In this document: positions 59,259 to 64,000 of the stretch, one piece after another | Position numbering within the stretch: position 1 is the stretch's first letter | How the letters are laid out: every line of letters starts with the position of its first letter | From: Microlunatus kandeliicorticis | Lineage (GTDB): Bacteria; Actinomycetota; Actinomycetes; Propionibacteriales; Propionibacteriaceae | Assembly (NCBI RefSeq): GCF_014137855.1 | Contig: NZ_JACGWT010000005.1 | Coordinates: 248,001 to 312,000, forward strand | Direction of reading: 5' to 3' | Length of the DNA stretch: 64,000 nucleotides | The notes under the pieces: generated by a model | Told to the model about the DNA's origin: nothing | The model's database searches: none | What the model saw: the letters and a program-made list of their open reading frames with translations, nothing else | Made by a program: the position numbers and the translations under genes

Positions 59259-59429
59259 CTGAGTGCGCGTGCACCCGAGCGAGGTCGGAGACTGGAGCCC
59301 TCCGGCCGACGCTCCGCACGTGCCGGAGATCTGCACCAGGTCGGGCCGGGTCCGGCGCTTCGGCGTCGGTCCCGGCCCGGCCGCTTTCCCCGTGACCGGG
59401 CCCGGAGCCGGTGTGTTGAGATACACCCC

Positions 59430-60722
59430 ATGAGCGCACCGGCCCGCGTCCGGCTCGACTACCCGATCGTCCAGTCCCGGCTCGACAACGGGCTGCGGGT
59501 GATCGCCAGTCCAGACCCCGGCGTCGGGTCGGTGGCGGTCAACCTCTGGTACGACGTCGGGTCGCGGCACGAACAGCCGCACCGCACCGGGTTCGCCCAC
59601 CTCTTCGAGCACCTGATGTTCCAGGGCTCGGGCGGCGTCGCGTCCGGGGAGCACTTCGGCCTGCTCCAGGCGGCCGGCGCCTCGGTGAACGCGACCACCT
59701 GGTTCGACCGGACCAACTACTTCGAGACCCTGCCGGCCGGCGGCCTCGACCTCGCGCTCTGGCTCGAGGCAGACCGGATGGCCAGCCTGCCCGCCGCACT
59801 GACCCGGGAGAACTTCGAGAACCAGCGCGAGGTGGTCAAGGAGGAGAAGCGGCAGCGCTACGACAACGTCCCCTACGGCGACGTGATGGAGCTGTTGATC
59901 TCGGTCACCTTCCCGCCCGACCACCCCTACGGCCACACCACCATCGGGTCGATGGCCGACCTCGACGCCGCGCAGCTCGAGGACGTCACCGCCTTCTTCA
60001 CCCGGCACTACCTGCCCAACAACGCGGTGATCTCCGTGGTCGGCGACGTCCCGGCCGACACCGCGCTCGACCGGGTGGCGCACTACTTCGGCGACGTCCC
60101 CGCCGGCCCGGTGCCGCCGCCGCCCGACCAGCCCGGGCTGCCCCCGATCAGCGGGCTGCCGCGACGCGAGAAGGTCGCCGAGGTCCCCTCGGCGGCGGTC
60201 TACCTGACCTGGCGGCTGCCGCCGGTCGGCACCCGCGCCTACGACGCCGCCGACCTCGCGCTGACCGTGCTCGGCACCGGGCAGAGCTCGAGGCTGCACC
60301 GCACGCTGGTCCGGCGGCGAGAGCTGGCCGAGCAGGCCGGCGCCAGCTCGCTCGGGCTGATCGGCGGCAACTCGGTCGGCTTCGTCAACGGGCTGGCCCG
60401 CGACGGCGTCAGCCCCGAGCAGCTCGAGGAGGAGCTGATCGCCGAGGTGACCCGGCTCGGCACCGAGGGGCCGACCGACCTCGAGGTGCAGCGCGCTCAG
60501 GCCACCTTCGAGCGGCACTGGCTGCACGAGCTCGCCCGGGTCGACTCGCGGGCCGACGAGCTCAGCGGGTTCGCGACCCTGCACGACGACCCGACGCTGG
60601 TCAACCGGCGGATCGACGACATCGCCGCGATCGGCGCGGCGGAGATCGCCGAGGTGATCGCCGAGTGGTTCACCCCCGAGCAGCGCGCCACCGTGCTCTA
60701 CCGCAAGGAGGAGGCCCGATGA
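59430..60722 (+). CDS. M16 family zinc peptidase (active subunit)
   Basis: 430 aa. The inverted zinc motif HLFEH (GFAHLFEHLMFQG) near residue 56 and the distal glutamate in REVVKEEKRQRYDN are intact, so this is the catalytic member of the pair. Second half is the non-catalytic M16 repeat. No signal peptide; probably a cytosolic processing or oligopeptide-degrading enzyme. ATG at 59430 has no ribosome site; a -10 is not clear. Coupled to the next gene by ATGA overlap. Confidence 0.93.
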   Translation: MSAPARVRLDYPIVQSRLDNGLRVIASPDPGVGSVAVNLWYDVGSRHEQPHRTGFAHLFEHLMFQGSGGVASGEHFGLLQAAGASVNATTWFDRTNYFETLPAGGLDLALWLEADRMASLPAALTRENFENQREVVKEEKRQRYDNVPYGDVMELLISVTFPPDHPYGHTTIGSMADLDAAQLEDVTAFFTRHYLPNNAVISVVGDVPADTALDRVAHYFGDVPAGPVPPPPDQPGLPPISGLPRREKVAEVPSAAVYLTWRLPPVGTRAYDAADLALTVLGTGQSSRLHRTLVRRRELAEQAGASSLGLIGGNSVGFVNGLARDGVSPEQLEEELIAEVTRLGTEGPTDLEVQRAQATFERHWLHELARVDSRADELSGFATLHDDPTLVNRRIDDIAAIGAAEIAEVIAEWFTPEQRATVLYRKEEAR

Positions 60723-62086
60723 CCACCACGGCCGACCCGACGGGTCCGACCAACCGGCTCCCCCGGCCCGACGTCGCCCCGCCCGGCCCGTGGTCGTTCC
60801 CCGCGGCCGAGACCGCGGAGCTCGACAACGGGCTCCGGGTGCTGGTGCACCGGCTCTCCGGACAGCACGTCATCGCGGCGAACCTGATCCTGCCGGTGCC
60901 GCCGGACGCCGAGCCGCGCGAGCACGAGGGGGTGCTGGCGATCTGCGCGCGCACCCTCGACGAGGGGTCCCGGCTCCACGACGGCGAGACCTTCGCCGAG
61001 CTGATGGAGTCCGAGGGGGCCGGGCTCGGGGTGGAGATCGGCCCGGGCGGGCTGCAGCTGGTGCTCGACGTCCCGAGCACCCGGTTCTCCCCCGCCCTCG
61101 GGCTGCTCGCCGAAGCCGCCACGGTGCCCGCCTTCGCCGCCGCCGACGTCGACCGGCACGTCCAGCTCCGGCTGGCCGAGATCGAGCAGGCCTGGGCGAA
61201 CCCGGGCCAGGCCTCGGCGCTGGCCTTCCGGCGCGCGGTCTACGCCGACGGCACCCGACCGACCCGGATGACCGAGGGCGAGCCGGAGACGGTGCGCACC
61301 GTCGACCGCGACCTGGTGGCCGGCTTCCACGCCCGCCACGTCGGCCCGCGCGGCGCGACGCTGGTGCTGGCCGGCGACTTCGCCGAGGACCCGTTCGCGC
61401 TGGCCGAACGGCACTTCGGCGGCTGGGCGGTGCCCGACCAGCAGGTGGTCGATCCGGTCCCGGCCCGGCCCGGCGACCGGACGGCGCTGATCGTCGACCG
61501 ACCGGGAGCGGTGCAGGCCGACGTCCGGCTCGGCGGCTTCGGGATCGACCGGAACGACCCGCGCTGGGCGGCGGCGGTGATCGGGGCCTACGCCATGGGC
61601 GGGGCCTTCCTGTCCCGGCTCAACCGGGTGCTCCGCGAGGAGCGCGGCTACAGCTACGGCGTCCGGCTCGGGCTCAGCCCGCTGCGGCGCGGGGGCACCT
61701 TCGCGGTCCAGGGCTCGTTCCGGACCGAGGTCACCGCCGAGGCGCTGGTCGAGGCCCGGGCGCTGCTCCGGGTGGACGACGACCCCTTCACCGCGACCGA
61801 GGTCGAGGAGGCCATCGCCTTCTTCGCCGGGGTCTCCCCGCTCCGCTACGCCACCGCGGACGGCGTGGTCGACCAGGCGGCCAGCCAGGTGCTGGCCGGG
61901 CTGCCCACCGACTACGTCGACCACAACCTGCGCCGGCTGCGCGAGGTGACGCCCGAGGCGGCCACCGAGGCCTACCGGTCGCTGGTCGACCCGGACGCGC
62001 TCACCCTGGTGCTGGCCGGCGACGCCGAGCGGCTCACCGGCCCGCTCACCGAGGCGGGCTGGCCGGTGCAGCGGTTCACCCGCTGA
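60719..62086 (+). CDS. M16 family peptidase-like subunit lacking the zinc motif
   Basis: 455 aa with the M16 fold (TAELDNGLRVLVHRLSGQHVIAANLILPVP; VQADVRLGGFGIDRNDPRWAAAVIGAYAMGGAFLSRLNRVLREERGYSYGV) but EHEGVLAICARTL replaces HxxEH, so it is catalytically dead. It has the R-Y pair (RGYSYG) used for substrate binding in two-subunit M16 enzymes, where one chain supplies zinc and the other the R/Y site. Forms a heterodimer with the upstream product by inference. Confidence 0.92.
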   Translation: MTTTADPTGPTNRLPRPDVAPPGPWSFPAAETAELDNGLRVLVHRLSGQHVIAANLILPVPPDAEPREHEGVLAICARTLDEGSRLHDGETFAELMESEGAGLGVEIGPGGLQLVLDVPSTRFSPALGLLAEAATVPAFAAADVDRHVQLRLAEIEQAWANPGQASALAFRRAVYADGTRPTRMTEGEPETVRTVDRDLVAGFHARHVGPRGATLVLAGDFAEDPFALAERHFGGWAVPDQQVVDPVPARPGDRTALIVDRPGAVQADVRLGGFGIDRNDPRWAAAVIGAYAMGGAFLSRLNRVLREERGYSYGVRLGLSPLRRGGTFAVQGSFRTEVTAEALVEARALLRVDDDPFTATEVEEAIAFFAGVSPLRYATADGVVDQAASQVLAGLPTDYVDHNLRRLREVTPEAATEAYRSLVDPDALTLVLAGDAERLTGPLTEAGWPVQRFTR

Positions 62087-62098
62087 CCGGCCGGCCGG

Positions 62099-64000
62099 CT
62101 ACTTCTTCTCGGCCTTCTGGGCTGCGGTGATGTGGTCGGCCATCTCCTTGATGTTCTGCTGGTAGCCGGCCAGGTCGCCGTCGCGGAGGGCCTTCTCGGC
62201 CGCCGCATAGCTCGCCTGGGCGGCGGCCAGCTCCTTGTCGACGGTCGCGTTGCCGGTGCTGCCACCGCCGCCGCTGTTGCCGGTGCTGCCGCCGTTCGAG
62301 CTGCCGGTGCTGCCCCCCTCACCGGTGTTCGCGCCGGAGTCGCCGGCGAACACCTGGTCGAGCGCGGCCTGCAGCGTCTGGCCGATGCCCACGCTCTGGC
62401 CGAACCGGGCCATCACGAACTGCAGCACCGGGTACTGGCCGCCGCCGGTGCCCTCGCGCTGGGTGTAGACGGGTTGGACGTACAGCAGGCCGCCGCCCAC
62501 CGGCAGCGTGAGCAGGTTGCCGTACTTCACCCCGGTCTGGTTGCTGCCCTGGTTGAGGAAGGGTCGCAGCGTCTCCGCCACCTGGTTGGAGTTGATCATG
62601 GCGTTGAAGCTCTGCTGCGGACCGTCGATCTGGGTGCTGTCCGACATCCGCAGGATGCGCATCTGGCCGTACTCCGGGCTCGAGGCGTCGGCGTTGACGG
62701 CCATGTAGGCGGCCAGGTTGTTCCGGGCGTTGGGGACGAACACACCGGTCAGGCTGAAGTTGGCGGCGTCGTCGTCCGGCCACTTCACCGACAGGTAGTA
62801 CGGCGACTCGAGCTGGTCGGTGCTGGTGCCCGACACCGGGTCGAGCGGCACCTTCCACAGGTCGGAGTTCAGGTACCAGCTGTTCGGGTCGGTGACGTGG
62901 TAGCGCGCGAGGATCGAGCGCTGCACCTTGAACAGGTCCTGCGGGTAGCGGAAGTGCGCCAGCAGGTCGGGCGAGATCTCCGAGCGCGGCAGCACCGTGC
63001 CGGGGAACGCCTTCTCCCAGGTCTTGAGCACCGGGTCGTTGGTGTCCCACTGGTAGAGCTTCACGGTGCCGTCATAGGCGTCGACCACGGCCTTGACCGA
63101 GTTCCGCATGTAGTTGATCTTGGTGTCGAGCTGCTGCCCGATGGTGCCGGCCGCGCTCTGGGTGTCGGAGGTGGCGTCCTGGAGCGAGACCCGCTGGCTG
63201 TTCGGGTAGGAGTTGCTGGTGGTGTAGCCGTCGACGATCCACACCAGCCGGCCGTCGACGACCGCCGGGTAGGAGTCGCGGTCGACGGTGAGCCACGGGG
63301 CGGCCTTCTGCACCCGCTCCTTGGGCGACCGGTCGTAGATGATCCGGGACTGGTCGTTCACCCGGTCGGAGAGCAGCAGGTTGCCGTCGGTGAACTTCAC
63401 CGCGTAGAGGATCCGGCGCCAGAGGCTGGAGAGCGGGACGCCGCCCTGGCCGGTGTAGGTGTAGAGCTGGTTGTCGTTGCTCGGGTTGTCGAGCTCGAGC
63501 GACTGTCCGTTCGGCCGGGCGCCGACGACGGAGTAGCCGAGCGAGTCGAGCAGCTCACCGAAGTAGATCCGCGGCTGGTCGGTGACGATCGCGGACCCCG
63601 ATCCGGACCCGGTGGGGATCCAGTCCGGCTCGCCGTCGGACTGACGTCGGTTGCCGTAGGCGGCGACGAGCCCGTAGCCGTGGGTGTAGACGGTGTGCAG
63701 GTTGTTCCAGCTCTTGTTGGCGATGTTGTCCGGGTCGAGTTCGCGGGCCGCCACCACGGTGTCGACGGTGGAGCCGTCGATCGGGTAGCGGTCGACGTCG
63801 AGCACGGAGGGGAACGCGTAGTAGCCGCGCACCTGCTGGAGCTGCTCGTAGGCCGGGGCGACCACGGCCGGGTCGATCAACCGGACCCCGGGCAGCGCCT
63901 CGGCGTCGGACTGCAGCTGCCCGGCGGTCGCGGTGGTCTCGGCCGAGTAGTTCTGGATCGCCACCTTGTCGACGCCGTAGGCGGCGCGGGTGGCGGCGAT
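62099..64000 (-). CDS. UPF0182 family protein, C-terminal 633 residues (start beyond window)
   Basis: The frame stays open from the window edge through IAATRAAYGVDKVAIQNYS, a UPF0182 hallmark, to the stop at 62099. The visible part is the large extracytoplasmic domain (LDVDRYPIDG; WNNLHTVYTHGYGLVAAYGNR; VWIVDGYTTSNSYPNSQRVSL; YLSVKWPDDDAANFSLTGVFVPN) ending with a Gly/Ser/Asn/Thr linker and a helical tail. The seven-helix N-terminal membrane part (about 300 residues) is off the right edge. Function unknown; common in Actinomycetota. Confidence 0.93.
   Translation of the reverse strand: MAATRAAYGVDKVAIQNYSAETTATAGQLQSDAEALPGVRLIDPAVVAPAYEQLQQVRGYYAFPSVLDVDRYPIDGSTVDTVVAARELDPDNIANKSWNNLHTVYTHGYGLVAAYGNRRQSDGEPDWIPTGSGSGSAIVTDQPRIYFGELLDSLGYSVVGARPNGQSLELDNPSNDNQLYTYTGQGGVPLSSLWRRILYAVKFTDGNLLLSDRVNDQSRIIYDRSPKERVQKAAPWLTVDRDSYPAVVDGRLVWIVDGYTTSNSYPNSQRVSLQDATSDTQSAAGTIGQQLDTKINYMRNSVKAVVDAYDGTVKLYQWDTNDPVLKTWEKAFPGTVLPRSEISPDLLAHFRYPQDLFKVQRSILARYHVTDPNSWYLNSDLWKVPLDPVSGTSTDQLESPYYLSVKWPDDDAANFSLTGVFVPNARNNLAAYMAVNADASSPEYGQMRILRMSDSTQIDGPQQSFNAMINSNQVAETLRPFLNQGSNQTGVKYGNLLTLPVGGGLLYVQPVYTQREGTGGGQYPVLQFVMARFGQSVGIGQTLQAALDQVFAGDSGANTGEGGSTGSSNGGSTGNSGGGGSTGNATVDKELAAAQASYAAAEKALRDGDLAGYQQNIKEMADHITAAQKAEKK

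Larger units (their letters stand above)
58771..59429. other. 659-nt region with a promoter, structured leader and one doubtful small ORF
   Basis: No recognisable gene. It holds a well-formed promoter (58961-58989), hairpin sequences near 59016-59052, a ribosome-site-preceded 58-codon ORF (59082-59258), and then a further 170 nt up to the M16 gene. Other open frames here are arginine/proline-rich and look like by-products of high GC. Confidence 0.5.

Overview
The window is high-GC DNA from an actinobacterium. Markers include a fused Kgd-type 2-oxoglutarate enzyme, WhiB1 beside a PdtaS-like kinase, a SigH/RsrA-type redox sigma/anti-sigma pair, a mycothiol-type DsbA-like reductase, the tiny ribosomal protein bL37, and many GTG starts with a TANNNT -10 box 6-8 nt upstream (leaderless mRNAs). 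Sugar uptake, GH172 and GH116 genes would fit a Propionibacteriales-type soil organism such as a Microlunatus relative, but the genus cannot be fixed from this window.

Layout. 1-12.1 kb: 3'-truncated prmC, a sugar porter plus Fpg/Nei glycosylase pair inserted between prmC and prfA, then prfA, rpmE, rho (with a ten-copy exact 21-bp repeat coding a Q/N-rich insert), thrB, thrC, hom and lysA. 12.2-19.5 kb: tRNA-Arg(CCG) carrying a ~7.25-kb integrated element bounded by a 21-bp direct repeat. The element holds a tyrosine integrase next to attR, an excisionase, a phage tape-measure remnant behind a frameshift, a DUF4145 protein, and a second tyrosine recombinase with three tandem core-binding domains. 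19.5-27.1 kb: purU, a GT87-like membrane glycosyltransferase, a BadF-type sugar kinase, kgd and a DUF6104 protein. 27.1-29.5 kb: a TasA-like/SipW/LamG surface-protein operon. 29.7-35.7 kb: divergent argG (with an ARG box) and galK, a polar amino-acid ABC transporter and a small membrane protein. 36-41.4 kb: whiB1, pdtaS, DUF3311/MctP-like symporter, bL37 and the SigH/RsrA pair. 41.4-51.2 kb: hydrolase, SRAP protein, DoxX protein with a histone-H1-like tail, aroA-rsgA, hisN, a CoxG-like protein, serA, a P1 peptidase and the mycothiol-type reductase. 51.3-58.1 kb: a glycan/sugar locus (Gfo/Idh + ThuA, tRNA-fMet, GH16-fold lipoprotein, GH172, GH116). 58.1-64 kb: Mug, a promoter-driven leader with a small ORF, an M16 peptidase pair, and the C-terminal part of a UPF0182 protein.

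How genes work together. hom-thrC-thrB and lysA supply the aspartate-family amino acids. argG is probably under ArgR control. The sigma-factor gene has a SigH-type promoter (GGAATA-N18-GTT) that would start transcription at an upstream start codon. The same promoter type (GGAACA-N17-GTT, with the -35 region triplicated) precedes the mycothiol-type reductase, which suggests a small thiol-stress regulon inside this window.

The least conventional items are the three-core-binding-domain recombinase, the repeat-expanded Rho, the dual-start sigma gene with its partner promoter, and the TasA/SipW/LamG cassette.
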